Part shown: one piece after another, positions 45,026-54,174 of the stretch
Numbering within the stretch: the first letter of the stretch is position 1
Layout of the letters: each line of letters begins with the position of its first letter
Program-made: the position numbers and the translations under genes
DNA from: Kordia jejudonensis
GTDB lineage: Bacteria; Bacteroidota; Bacteroidia; Flavobacteriales; Flavobacteriaceae
Direction: 5' to 3'
Assembly (NCBI RefSeq): GCF_001005315.1
Contig: NZ_LBMG01000025.1
Location: 1-64,000, forward strand
Length of the DNA stretch: 64,000 nucleotides
Notes under the pieces: generated by a model
Told to the model about the DNA's origin: nothing
The model's input: the letters and a program-made list of their open reading frames with translations, nothing else
Databases searched by the model: none

Positions 45026-45060
45026 AAAAGCTCATTACAGATTTGTAATGAGCTTTTTTT
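45026..45060 (+). terminator. Terminator of the nrnA-gldI-immunophilin operon
   Basis: Perfect 13-bp stem AAAAGCTCATTAC / GTAATGAGCTTTT followed by a T-run to 45060. Confidence 0.9.
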
Positions 45061-45162
45061 ATGATCGTAAAACCAAACGAAGTAGTACACACTTTAACGA
45101 TTTTATCAAAAAGGGGCATTTACACTAGGAAAAACACCTTATCCTTTTCATCTATTTTCCCG

Positions 45163-45193
45163 TTTTGAAAAATTCATACATGAAAGATATTTG
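45163..45193 (+). promoter_or_regulatory. Promoter of the first tandem RiPP precursor
   Basis: TTTTG (45163-45167), 18 bp, GATATTTG (45186-45193), one base from TAnnTTTG. The same GATATTTG octamer, again followed by CA, precedes the second precursor at 45538-45545. Confidence 0.6.
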
Positions 45194-45216
45194 CATCGAA
45201 ACAAAAAACACATATC

Positions 45217-45426
45217 ATGAAAAAACAATTGAAAACTTTAGGATTAAAAAAGCACACCATTTCTTCGTTAGAGGAAACATTATTGAAAGGTGGCGCGCCA
45301 ACAACACATAGTTTAATTACGATGCACGCAGGTTGCGTAAGTCAGCAAGGCTGTAATCCAGTACCGCAAGATCCAAGACCACAAACTGGAACTTCTGTCT
45401 GCATTAAATGTGGAACTTGGTTGTAA
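45217..45426 (+). CDS. RiPP (class I lanthipeptide-like) precursor, first of three in tandem
   Basis: A 69-residue peptide. The leader MKKQLKTLGLKKHTISSLEE ends in GG at 25-26, and the core has four Cys (GC, GC, VC, KC) plus several Ser/Thr and a Pro-rich middle. It has its own promoter and terminator. The leader is of the same type as in seven other loci here, while the core is unrelated. No modifying enzyme is in the neighbourhood. Confidence 0.75.
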   Translation: MKKQLKTLGLKKHTISSLEETLLKGGAPTTHSLITMHAGCVSQQGCNPVPQDPRPQTGTSVCIKCGTWL

Positions 45427-45446
45427 AAAATAATACTAAAAACAAT

Positions 45447-45474
45447 GAAAAGCTCCTCAATGTAGGGGCTTTTC
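45447..45474 (+). terminator. Terminator of the first tandem precursor
   Basis: GAAAAGCTCCT (45447-45457) pairs with AGGGGCTTTTC (45464-45474), with one G-U pair, followed by TTTT. Confidence 0.8.
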
Positions 45475-45573
45475 TTTTAGGGAAAACACGGTAAGAATTC
45501 TATTGCTTTCACGGTATCTTCACTATCAATATTCTATGATATTTGCACCATCATAAACCAATAAAACAATATC

Positions 45574-45806
45574 ATGAAAAAACAAAAAATCTCTTTGCAA
45601 TTGCGCAAGCAGAAAATTTCTTCATTAGCTTCAAACCAAACACAAGGAGGAGTGTGTATACGTATACACGCGTAATAGAAAGATGCAGAATTACTGAAAT
45701 TACACAATGCGGACAAATAACCTGTAATACAGTGATTATTACAACAACAGACCTCACTAACGACATTTCTAAAGTATGCTTTCAGAGCAGACTTATGTTG
45801 TGCTAA
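45574..45806 (+). pseudogene. Frameshifted RiPP precursor, second of three in tandem
   Basis: From the ATG at 45574 the frame encodes a standard leader (MKKQKISLQLRKQKISSLAS, GG at 25-26) but stops at 45675 after seven core residues. In another frame, from about 45655 to the stop at 45804-45806, the sequence continues as a plausible core with five Cys and VIITTTDLT, resembling the intact core at 61356-61601 (VIITTVKILT). A single indel near the perfect palindrome GTGTATACGTATACAC (45654-45669) would join the two. It may be a decayed copy, a truncated peptide or a sequencing error. Confidence 0.6.
45654..45669. repeat. Perfect 16-bp palindrome at the frameshift point
   Basis: GTGTATACGTATACAC equals its own reverse complement. 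It sits directly after the leader GG codons of the broken precursor and is the likely site of the indel. Confidence 0.9.
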
Positions 45807-45928
45807 TCTGATTTTGAGAAAGATTTTTTTCAAAAAAAAGAAGCATTTTTGACGGCTTTACCGTAATTCTGTGACAGCTTCTTAATGTATCTTTATGATA
45901 AGAATATAACCTAAAAATTAATCGTATC

Positions 45929-46132
45929 ATGAAAAAACAAAAAATCTCATTACAATTAGGGAAACAGAAAATTTCGTTAGTTGCTCAAAAAACAGCTTCC
46001 GGTGGAAGAAACTATCAAACAAACAATCCGTATCAATGTGTTACATTACAAACGTATTGTGGAATTGAATGTCAGACAACACTATTGACAAATCAAACAG
46101 GATGCTGCGAACTTTCAAGATTGGTTTGTTAG
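45929..46132 (+). CDS. RiPP (class I lanthipeptide-like) precursor, third of three in tandem
   Basis: A 67-residue peptide. The leader MKKQKISLQLGKQKIS is nearly identical to that of the broken gene at 45574 and ends in GG at 25-26. The core has six Cys, including an adjacent pair in GCCEL, and several Thr. The two genes therefore arose by duplication, with only the leader retained. A strong hairpin follows the stop codon. Confidence 0.75.
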   Translation: MKKQKISLQLGKQKISLVAQKTASGGRNYQTNNPYQCVTLQTYCGIECQTTLLTNQTGCCELSRLVC

Positions 46133-46154
46133 TAAACGCCATTTTAATACAAAA

Positions 46155-46183
46155 AAAAGCTCTTCAGAAAATGAAGAGCTTTT
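46155..46183. terminator. Bidirectional terminator between the RiPP cluster and pepD
   Basis: 12-bp stem AAAAGCTCTTCA / TGAAGAGCTTTT with a GAAAA loop, flanked by A-runs on the left and GTGTTTTTTT on the right. Confidence 0.88.
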
Positions 46184-46209
46184 GTGTTTTTTTGAAATAT
46201 GTTCAAAAA

Positions 46210-47673
46210 TTATTTCTTTGGAATGTTCTTTAAGATTTCCAATACGTATTTCCAATATTTTTGAGTAGAAGAAATTCCTGCACGCTCGTCTGGCGAATGT
46301 GCTCCACGAATATTTGGTCCAAAACTAATCATTTCCATTTCTGGATAGTTGGTTCCTAAAATCCCACATTCCAATCCTGCGTGACAAGCGGCAACATGTG
46401 GTTCTTCTCCATTGTTTAATTTCTTATACAAATCGACCATAACAGGCAATATTGAAGCATTCATATTTGGTGCCCAACCTGGATACGAACCAGAAAATTC
46501 TACCTCGCAACCTGAAAGCTCAAAACTTGCTCTCAACTTTGTAGCCAAGTCCATTTTTCCACTTTCAACAGAAGAACGCGTTAAACATCCAATCTTAATT
46601 TCACCATCTTTTACAATCACTCGCGCAATATTATTTGATGTTTCTACCAAATCTTCAATATCTGGACTCATACGAAATACACCGTTGTGCGCAGCATATA
46701 TAGAACGTGTAATACCTTCTTGCACACCTAACTCTACTACACCTTCTGGCATTTCAGTAGGCGTACATTCAATAGCTAAATCAGCTTCTATGCTTGCAAA
46801 TTCTTTTTTGATTGTATCAATCTGTATGTTCATTTCAAACTCAAACGCTTCTTTGTGTACTTTATCAACCACAACGGTTGCTACACTTTCACGTGGAATT
46901 GCATTTCGCAAACTTCCGCCATCGATTTCAGCAATGCGTAATCCGTAATTTTCAAATCCATCAAATAACAAACGATTCATCAACACATTGGCATTTCCAA
47001 ATCCTTTATGAATATCCATTCCACTGTGTCCACCTTGCAATCCATTAACCACAATTTTGTAGGCTACAACGGCTTCTGGAGTTTCTTCAACAACATACGA
47101 ACGTCGCGCCGTTACATCAATTCCTCCTGCACAACCAATTCCGATTTCGTCATCTTCTTCCGTATCAAGATTCAACAGAATTTCGCCTTTTAGCAAACCG
47201 CCTTTGAGTCCCATAGCGCCTGTCATACCTGTTTCTTCGTCAATTGTAAACAATGCTTCCAAAGCAGGATGCGCAATGTCATTACTTTCTAAAACTGCCA
47301 TAATGGTGGCTACTCCAAGTCCATTATCGGCTCCAAGTGTCGTGCCTTTAGCTTTTACCCAATCGCCATCCACAAACATTTCAATTCCTTGCGTATCAAA
47401 GTCAAAATCTGTATCTGCATTTTTTTGGTGTACCATATCTAAATGCGATTGCATTACGATCGGTTTTCTATCTTCCATTCCTGCCGTAGCTGGCTTTTTA
47501 ATAATCACATTTCCAACTTCATCTATCACAGTTTCCAAGCCTAAATCTTCTCCAAATTTCTTCATAAAAGCGATGACGCGTTCTTCCTTTTTGGAAGGTC
47601 GTGGTACTGCGTTTAAATCTGCAAATTTATTCCAAAGTCCGTTAGGCTCTAAAGTTCTTATTTCTTGACTCAT
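46210..47673 (-). CDS. pepD: Aminoacyl-histidine dipeptidase (PepD)
   Basis: A 487-residue M20-family zinc dipeptidase of broad specificity, also hydrolysing carnosine-type dipeptides. Metal and catalytic motifs: QSHLDMV, TLGADNGLGVA, DEETGMTGA and the C-terminal GAHSPDERAGI. A central lid domain of about 170 residues is present, as expected. It is cytoplasmic, with no signal peptide. CAAAGGTA at 47707-47714 (TACCTTTG on the minus strand) is a likely -7 box. Confidence 0.94.
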   Translation of the reverse strand: MSQEIRTLEPNGLWNKFADLNAVPRPSKKEERVIAFMKKFGEDLGLETVIDEVGNVIIKKPATAGMEDRKPIVMQSHLDMVHQKNADTDFDFDTQGIEMFVDGDWVKAKGTTLGADNGLGVATIMAVLESNDIAHPALEALFTIDEETGMTGAMGLKGGLLKGEILLNLDTEEDDEIGIGCAGGIDVTARRSYVVEETPEAVVAYKIVVNGLQGGHSGMDIHKGFGNANVLMNRLLFDGFENYGLRIAEIDGGSLRNAIPRESVATVVVDKVHKEAFEFEMNIQIDTIKKEFASIEADLAIECTPTEMPEGVVELGVQEGITRSIYAAHNGVFRMSPDIEDLVETSNNIARVIVKDGEIKIGCLTRSSVESGKMDLATKLRASFELSGCEVEFSGSYPGWAPNMNASILPVMVDLYKKLNNGEEPHVAACHAGLECGILGTNYPEMEMISFGPNIRGAHSPDERAGISSTQKYWKYVLEILKNIPKK

Positions 47674-47868
47674 TCTATTTTATTTATGGATTGAATTAAT
47701 TGTTTGCAAAGGTAAATGTTTGACGGCAAAATTGCGCGCTCTTTTTTACGAAATAGCTTCTAAACTATGACATACAATAAAAATATGGTTGCATTTTAGA
47801 AATAATGCTATAGTTTTTTTACATTAGCTCAGTATCATTTTCCCGAATGATGTTCAAATGTATTGCCT

Positions 47869-48942
47869 ATGACCAAGAGAACAAAACTATTGATTGCAGT
47901 ATCTTTTCCTATACAATTTATTGCTATTAAGATACTTGCAAGATATCCTGAATTTGTAGAAACCTATTACAGCAACGGTTTTTATCCTATAATTTCAAAA
48001 ATTTTTAGAGTAATTTTTGGTTGGATTCCGTTTTCTATCGGAGATATTTTCTATACAATTGCTGGAATTTTAATCATTCGATACATTTACAAAAACTTTC
48101 GTTTAGTTAAAACAGAATATAAGCGAATTTTGTTGGATACCTATATTGTCATTACACTGACGTATTTTACTTTTCACTTACTTTGGGGAATGAATTATTA
48201 CCGATTGCCACTTTATAAATCACTTGATTTAGATCGAAAATACACCACAGAAGAACTTGTAGATTTTACCGAAAGAGTCATCGCGAAAGCAAACAAAATT
48301 CAATATCAAATTACACAAAATGATACGGTAAAAGTTGAAATTCCATACAAAACGAGTGAAATTTTCGAGAAAACATACAACGGATATGATAATTTTAGCG
48401 CAACACAACCACAATTTGCATTTACGCATCGAAGCCTAAAAAAGTCTATCTACAGTGGTTTTTTAACAATTATGGGATTTAGCGGATATCTCAATCCGTT
48501 TACCAATGAAGCACAAGTCAACAGTAAAATTCCTATGTACAAATTTCCAGTAACGGCAAGTCATGAAGAAGCGCATCAAATTGGGTTTTCTGCTGAAAAT
48601 GAAGCGAATTTCATTGGTTGTATGGCTGCCTTACACAATGACGATATGTATTTTAAATATGGCGCGTACAACTTTATGGCGTGGCACTGTTTGAAAGAGG
48701 TTTACAACCGAAATCCTGAGGAATACGAACGCCTAAAAGCAACTTTACATCCTGGAATTCAGAAAAATTATGATGAAGTTCGTGCGTTTTGGAATGCACA
48801 TAAAAACCCATTGAAACCGATGTTTAAGTTTACGTTTGATCAGTTTTTAAAGGCAAACAATCAAGCAAGTGGAATTCAGAGTTACAGCTACGTGGTTTCT
48901 TTATTGGTCAATTATGACAAAAAATATCGTATGGATTTCTAA
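47869..48942 (+). CDS. DUF3810 domain-containing membrane protein
   Basis: A 357-residue protein with three N-terminal hydrophobic helices (about 5-25, 55-75, 95-115) and a large domain beyond. The HEEAH motif in TASHEEAHQIGFSAENEANFIG resembles a zinc-metalloprotease helix with a downstream glutamate, so a membrane-tethered peptidase is plausible, but no activity is known for DUF3810. The ATG at 47869 is preferred to the TTG at 47863. The next lipoprotein gene starts 33 bp after it. Confidence 0.85.
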   Translation: MTKRTKLLIAVSFPIQFIAIKILARYPEFVETYYSNGFYPIISKIFRVIFGWIPFSIGDIFYTIAGILIIRYIYKNFRLVKTEYKRILLDTYIVITLTYFTFHLLWGMNYYRLPLYKSLDLDRKYTTEELVDFTERVIAKANKIQYQITQNDTVKVEIPYKTSEIFEKTYNGYDNFSATQPQFAFTHRSLKKSIYSGFLTIMGFSGYLNPFTNEAQVNSKIPMYKFPVTASHEEAHQIGFSAENEANFIGCMAALHNDDMYFKYGAYNFMAWHCLKEVYNRNPEEYERLKATLHPGIQKNYDEVRAFWNAHKNPLKPMFKFTFDQFLKANNQASGIQSYSYVVSLLVNYDKKYRMDF

Positions 48943-48975
48943 ATACGAAAGCAGTCATTTTTTCGTTTGTACTAC

Positions 48976-49758
48976 ATGAATAAAGCAATACTTATGTTCG
49001 CGTTTTTAGGTTGTATCGCTTGCGCGAAAGAACACAGAACTACTTCAAAATCTGTAACTTCCTCGCAAAGTGCTGAGCAACCAACGACCATTTCTCCCCA
49101 TCCGAACGTGCTTGATTCATTAAAGTTAGCGATCAACTTTATACCCAAAGGAAATTACAATACCATCAAACAAACTATTCGACATGATCGGGAATACTTT
49201 GCAAGACAATTACTGCGAAACGAAGAAAAAGCGCTGGATTCGGCTTCAAAATATATTTACGACAAACTCATCAACGAATTAGTGCCACATTGGTATGGAA
49301 CACCTTGGGATTTTAATGGACATACCGACATTCCAAATAATGGCGAAATTGCCTGTGGTTATTTTGTTTCCACAACCTTAAAACATCTTGGTTTTCAACT
49401 CAATCGTTACAAAATGGCGCAAGAAGGTGGCATGAACGAAGCCATAACATTACAACCGCGTTCGGAGTTAAAAATTTTCCGAAACATTTCGCAAAGTGAA
49501 CTTAAAACAGCGTTGACCAAAACGTATACAGATGGCATTTATTTTGTTGGATTGAGCAATCATGTTGGCTACGTGCTCATCAAAAATAAAGAACTCTACT
49601 TTTTACATTCGAGCTATTACGATGACAAAGTACTCATTGAAAAAGCAGAAATTTCTCCTTGTTTTCAAAGCGATATATATGTCTTTGCAGAAATTACTAC
49701 GAATCGGAAGCTCATTCAGAAATGGATTCAAAAAACACCAATTCCAATTCATAAATAA
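48976..49758 (+). CDS. Lipoprotein with NlpC/P60-like features, function unknown
   Basis: A 260-residue lipoprotein (lipobox-like GCIAC, Cys near 16). The central part reads WYGTPWDFNGHTDIPNNG, then IACGYFVSTTLKHLGF, and later SNHVGYVLI. This order (G-T-P-W, a Cys at the start of a helix, then a His in a strand) recalls NlpC/P60 cysteine peptidases that cut peptidoglycan stems. Overall identity is not obvious, so the family call is tentative. It lies 33 bp after DUF3810, likely one transcript. Confidence 0.55.
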   Translation: MNKAILMFAFLGCIACAKEHRTTSKSVTSSQSAEQPTTISPHPNVLDSLKLAINFIPKGNYNTIKQTIRHDREYFARQLLRNEEKALDSASKYIYDKLINELVPHWYGTPWDFNGHTDIPNNGEIACGYFVSTTLKHLGFQLNRYKMAQEGGMNEAITLQPRSELKIFRNISQSELKTALTKTYTDGIYFVGLSNHVGYVLIKNKELYFLHSSYYDDKVLIEKAEISPCFQSDIYVFAEITTNRKLIQKWIQKTPIPIHK

Positions 49759-49851
49759 ACGTTAAAAAATCCACAACAAAACCAATAAAGTCCATTGATA
49801 CCTTATCTTTAGAGTTAAAACTAGATCAACCTAAATTTAACACTAAAAGCA

Positions 49852-52815
49852 ATGAGAAAATCGTATTTGCTGCTGTTATTAGTTTTATGTAGCCTACCAA
49901 CATTTGCTCAGGATTACTTTCCTAAAAATGATGGTGTAAAAACAGAACAACATACCATAACAGCATTCACAAACGCTAAAATTTACGTCACGCCCACTCA
50001 AGTGATTGACAATGGAACTCTTTTAATACAAGATGGTAAAGTATTACAATCGGGAGCCAACATTTCTATTCCAAAAAATGCTACTGTAGTAGATTTGACA
50101 GGAAAAAGTGTGTATCCTTCTTTTATAGATCCGTTTTCAGATTTTGGACTTAAGAAACCCAAAAGAAACGGAAATTGGAGAGCTGCTCCACAATACGACG
50201 CTGGTCGTGAAGGATATTACTGGAACGATCATATTCGTCCAGAAACAAATCCAATACAAAGTTTCGTGTTTGACACCAAAAAAGCAACCAACTTATTAAA
50301 AGCTGGTTTTGGAACTGTAAACACACATTTACAAGATGGAATTGTCCGCGGAAACGGAATGCTCGTTGCACTAAATACTAAAGATGACAACAGTATTCGA
50401 ATTTTAGACAATCGCTCAGCGCAATACTTATCATATCAAAAAAGTAATGCTTCAAAACAATCGTATCCTACGTCGCTTATGGGAAGCATGGCATTAATTC
50501 GTCAAATGTATCACGATGCAGATTGGTACGCAAAAGGAAATGCTAAACGACAAGATTTAGCGCTAGAAGCACTGATAGCCAATAAAAACTTAGTACAAAT
50601 ATTCCATTCTGGAAATAAACATAATAGTATTAAAACGGATGCTATTGGAGACGATTTTGGAATTCAATATGTATTAGTTGGCGATGGAACTGAATACGAA
50701 AATATAAATGCAATGAAAGCTACAAATGCGGCTTTTATTATTCCGATTAACTTTCCAAAAGCCTACGATGTTTCTGATCCGTATGCGGCAGATCTTGTAG
50801 AATTAGAAGCGATGAAACACTGGAATCAATCGCCTTCAAATCCGAAAGCATTGGCGGATAAAGGAATTATGTTTAGCTTTACAATGCATGATACAAAAAC
50901 ACCTAAGGATTTTAAAAACAATCTACTAAAGGCAATTTCGTATGGCTTAGATAAAACAAAAGCTTTGGAGGCTTTAACGACAATTCCTGCAAAATTATTG
51001 AAGCAAAATGATAAAATTGGAACGCTTCAAAAAGGAAAACAAGCTAACTTTTTAATTACTTCTGGTGATATCTTCGAAAAGAAAACCATCATTTATGAAA
51101 ATTGGGTTCAAGGGAATCCGACGGTTTTTAACGATAAATCTATGAAAGACGTTCGCGGAAAATATGATGTTACAGTTGCTGGAGATACGTACAATGTTAC
51201 AATTTCAGGCACACCAGAAAAACTTAAAGCACAAGTACAAAAAAATGCTTTAAAACTAGGTTCTAAAATTTCATACAAAGACAACTGGTTGCAATTGCAA
51301 TTTACAACACCTGACACGACAAAAACTGAGTTTATTCGTTTGATTTCTCGTGTTAATACTGCTACTTATTTTTCTGGAAAAGCCATTTTAGCCAATGGAG
51401 TTGAAACTACATTTACGGCAACACAAAAAGAAGTATCTACCACAAAAGCCAAGGATGATAAAAAGGAAAATACACCAACTGTAATGCCTATCTCCTATCC
51501 TAATGGCGCATTTGGCTCAAAAACACTACCGCAACAAGAAGATGTATTGTTTAGAAATGCAACCGTTTGGACGAATGAAAAAGATGGTATTCTGCAAAAT
51601 ACAGATGTATTGGTAAAAGATGGTAAAATAGTTCGCATTGGCAAAAACCTCAGCGCAGGAAATGCTAAAGTGATTGATGCTACTGGAAAACACTTAACAG
51701 CTGGAGTTATTGACGAACATTCGCATATCGCGGCTTTTGCTATTAATGAAGCAGGACACAACTCAACTGCCGAAGTAAATATGGCAGATGTAGTTGATCC
51801 GGAAGATGTAGACATTTATAGAAACTTAGCTGGTGGTGTTACTACAATTCAATTATTGCACGGTTCTGCCAATCCGATTGGTGGACGCTCCGCAATTTTA
51901 AGCTTACGTTGGGGACGCACAGCTGACGAAATGCTGTTCAAAAATGCAGATGGATTCATCAAATTTGCTTTAGGAGAAAATGTAAAACAAAGCAACTGGG
52001 GCGATACCGAAACGACACGTTTTCCACAAACGCGTATGGGAGTTGAGCAAGTATTTACCGATTATTTCCAGAGAGCAAAAGAATACGAAGCACAAAAGAA
52101 AACAGGAAAGTATCGTTATGATATAGAAATGGAAACGATTCTTGAAATTATAAACAGTAAGCGTTTTGTTTCCTGTCATTCATATGTTCAAAGTGAAATA
52201 AATATGTTGATGAAAGTGGCAAACAAGTTTGGATTTACAATCAACACGTTTACGCATATTTTAGAAGGTTATAAAGTGGCTGATAAAATGAAAGAACATG
52301 GTGCTGGTGGATCAACATTCTCAGATTGGTGGGCTTACAAATATGAAGTAAATGATGCAATTCCGTACAATGGCGCTATTATGCATAGTCAAGGTGTTGT
52401 TGTAGCGTTCAACTCGGATGATGCTGAAATGTCTCGTAGATTGAATCAAGAAGCGGCAAAAGCAGTAAAATACGGAGGTGTTTCAGAAGAAGAAGCATGG
52501 AAGTTTGTGACCTTGAATCCTGCAAAATTATTACATATTGATGATAAAGTAGGAAGTATCAAAACTGGAAAACAGGCAGATTTAGTTTTGTGGAATACAC
52601 ATCCAATGTCAGTATATGCAAAAGCAGAAAAAACAATGATTGAAGGAACATTTTATTTTGATATAGAACGTGATGTAGCATTGCGAAGACAAATTAAAGA
52701 AGAACGAAACGAGTTGATAAATATGATGCTGTTAGAAAAGAACAAAGGCATGAAAACACAACCCGCAAAGAAGAAAGATAAAGTACATAATCACTGTGAT
52801 ACCGTAAACTTTTAA
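49852..52815 (+). CDS. Two-domain amidohydrolase family protein
   Basis: A 987-residue secreted protein (signal peptide ends about TFAQ, residue 19). Two amidohydrolase-like halves are joined. The N-terminal half has YPSFIDPFSDFGL where a metal-binding HxH would be expected, so that site looks lost. The C-terminal half (about 560-960) keeps GVIDEHSHIA, FNSDDAEMSRR and TLNPAKLLHIDD. The substrate is unknown. The next amidohydrolase gene follows after 11 bp; pairs of this kind are known from other Bacteroidota. Confidence 0.88.
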   Translation: MRKSYLLLLLVLCSLPTFAQDYFPKNDGVKTEQHTITAFTNAKIYVTPTQVIDNGTLLIQDGKVLQSGANISIPKNATVVDLTGKSVYPSFIDPFSDFGLKKPKRNGNWRAAPQYDAGREGYYWNDHIRPETNPIQSFVFDTKKATNLLKAGFGTVNTHLQDGIVRGNGMLVALNTKDDNSIRILDNRSAQYLSYQKSNASKQSYPTSLMGSMALIRQMYHDADWYAKGNAKRQDLALEALIANKNLVQIFHSGNKHNSIKTDAIGDDFGIQYVLVGDGTEYENINAMKATNAAFIIPINFPKAYDVSDPYAADLVELEAMKHWNQSPSNPKALADKGIMFSFTMHDTKTPKDFKNNLLKAISYGLDKTKALEALTTIPAKLLKQNDKIGTLQKGKQANFLITSGDIFEKKTIIYENWVQGNPTVFNDKSMKDVRGKYDVTVAGDTYNVTISGTPEKLKAQVQKNALKLGSKISYKDNWLQLQFTTPDTTKTEFIRLISRVNTATYFSGKAILANGVETTFTATQKEVSTTKAKDDKKENTPTVMPISYPNGAFGSKTLPQQEDVLFRNATVWTNEKDGILQNTDVLVKDGKIVRIGKNLSAGNAKVIDATGKHLTAGVIDEHSHIAAFAINEAGHNSTAEVNMADVVDPEDVDIYRNLAGGVTTIQLLHGSANPIGGRSAILSLRWGRTADEMLFKNADGFIKFALGENVKQSNWGDTETTRFPQTRMGVEQVFTDYFQRAKEYEAQKKTGKYRYDIEMETILEIINSKRFVSCHSYVQSEINMLMKVANKFGFTINTFTHILEGYKVADKMKEHGAGGSTFSDWWAYKYEVNDAIPYNGAIMHSQGVVVAFNSDDAEMSRRLNQEAAKAVKYGGVSEEEAWKFVTLNPAKLLHIDDKVGSIKTGKQADLVLWNTHPMSVYAKAEKTMIEGTFYFDIERDVALRRQIKEERNELINMMLLEKNKGMKTQPAKKKDKVHNHCDTVNF

Positions 52816-52826
52816 ACAAAACAGAC

Positions 52827-54125
52827 ATGAAAAAACATATTTATATCTATACATTATGCTTAACTGTTTTGTGTAGCAGTTTAAGTTTTGCACAACAAAC
52901 GCCTGCGTCCGAACAAAAGGAAACAATTTCTATTGTTGGTGCTACGGCACATATTGGAAATGGGCAAGTAATTGAAAATGCAGTCATTGTATTTGAAAAC
53001 GGAAAAATTATACGAATTGGCGCTGCTGGAACTACACAAACCGCAGGAAAAGTAATTGACGCCAAAGGAAAACATGTATATCCAGGATTTATTGCACCAA
53101 ATTCTACATTAGGTTTGGTAGAAGTTGATGCGGTACGTGCTTCACGCGATCAACAAGAAACAGGAAGTATCAATCCGCATGTACGTAGTTTAATTGCGTA
53201 CAATACAGAATCGAAAGTAATTGAAAGTTGTAGACCAAATGGTATTCTAACGGCGCAAGTTACACCTAGAGGTGGACGCGTTTCAGGAACGTCATCTATT
53301 GTACAATTAGACGCTTGGAATTGGGAAGATGCAGTTATTAAAGAAGATGACGGAATTCACATGAACTGGCCAAGAAGTTCAAGTCGTGGTCGTTGGTGGC
53401 TGGGAGAACCAAGAGGTTTGCGTCCTAATAAAAATTACGCAAAGCAACTACAAGACATTCAAGATGTATTTAATAATGCTGTAAGCTATTTGAATGGCAC
53501 TAAAAGTCCAAAACATTTACCTTTTGAAGCAATGGCAGGTTTACTAAACGGAACTCAAAAACTGTTTGTTCATGTCGATTCGGAAAAAGGAATTTTAGAT
53601 GCAATTTCATTTGCCAAGAAAAACAATTTGAAATTAGTGATTGTCGGAGGTTATTCTGCACACAAAGTTGCAACGACATTACGTCAAAACAATGTTCCTG
53701 TGTTGTTGCACAGAACACATTCGGTACCAAAAACGGACGACGAAGATTATGATTTGTCGTATAAGAAAGCAAAAATCTTAACAGATGCTGGTGTTTTGGT
53801 AGGTTTAGAGAATAGCGGACAAATGGAACGTATGAACACGCGTAATTTGCCTTTCTTGGCAGGAACTGTTGCTGCACAAGGTTTAGACAAAGAAAAAGCA
53901 TTGCAATTAATTACGTCTAACACGGCTAAAATTTTAGGAATTGACGATCAACTTGGAACGTTAGAAGTTGGAAAAGATGCCACACTTTTTATTAGTGAAG
54001 GCGACGCTTTAGACATGCGTACAAATATTTTAACATATGCCTTCATTCAAGGGCGAATGCTGAGTTTAGAGACGCATCAAACTAAATTATGGAAGCGCTA
54101 TATGAATAAATTCGAAGGAAAATAG
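52827..54125 (+). CDS. Amidohydrolase family protein with degenerate metal site
   Basis: A 432-residue secreted protein (signal peptide ends about SFAQ, residue 23). The fold landmarks (VYPGFIAPNSTLGL, ITSNTAKILGIDDQLGTLEVGKDA) are those of amidohydrolases, but the HxH after the first strand is replaced by PNS, as in the N-terminal half of its neighbour. It may be a non-catalytic partner of the large protein. Both probably form one operon. Confidence 0.85.
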   Translation: MKKHIYIYTLCLTVLCSSLSFAQQTPASEQKETISIVGATAHIGNGQVIENAVIVFENGKIIRIGAAGTTQTAGKVIDAKGKHVYPGFIAPNSTLGLVEVDAVRASRDQQETGSINPHVRSLIAYNTESKVIESCRPNGILTAQVTPRGGRVSGTSSIVQLDAWNWEDAVIKEDDGIHMNWPRSSSRGRWWLGEPRGLRPNKNYAKQLQDIQDVFNNAVSYLNGTKSPKHLPFEAMAGLLNGTQKLFVHVDSEKGILDAISFAKKNNLKLVIVGGYSAHKVATTLRQNNVPVLLHRTHSVPKTDDEDYDLSYKKAKILTDAGVLVGLENSGQMERMNTRNLPFLAGTVAAQGLDKEKALQLITSNTAKILGIDDQLGTLEVGKDATLFISEGDALDMRTNILTYAFIQGRMLSLETHQTKLWKRYMNKFEGK

Positions 54126-54174
54126 TAACTTTAGATAGAAGTTTGCTACTCATAGCATATTAAACAGATTTATT

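Noticed and set aside
45543-45806. An independent gene starting at 45543
   Set aside because: Its first part is the precursor leader read out of frame. Only the second part has core-like character, so a frameshifted precursor is the simpler reading.
46412-46948. 178-codon open frame on the plus strand
   Set aside because: Antisense to pepD, with no recognisable domain; a by-product of pepD codon use.
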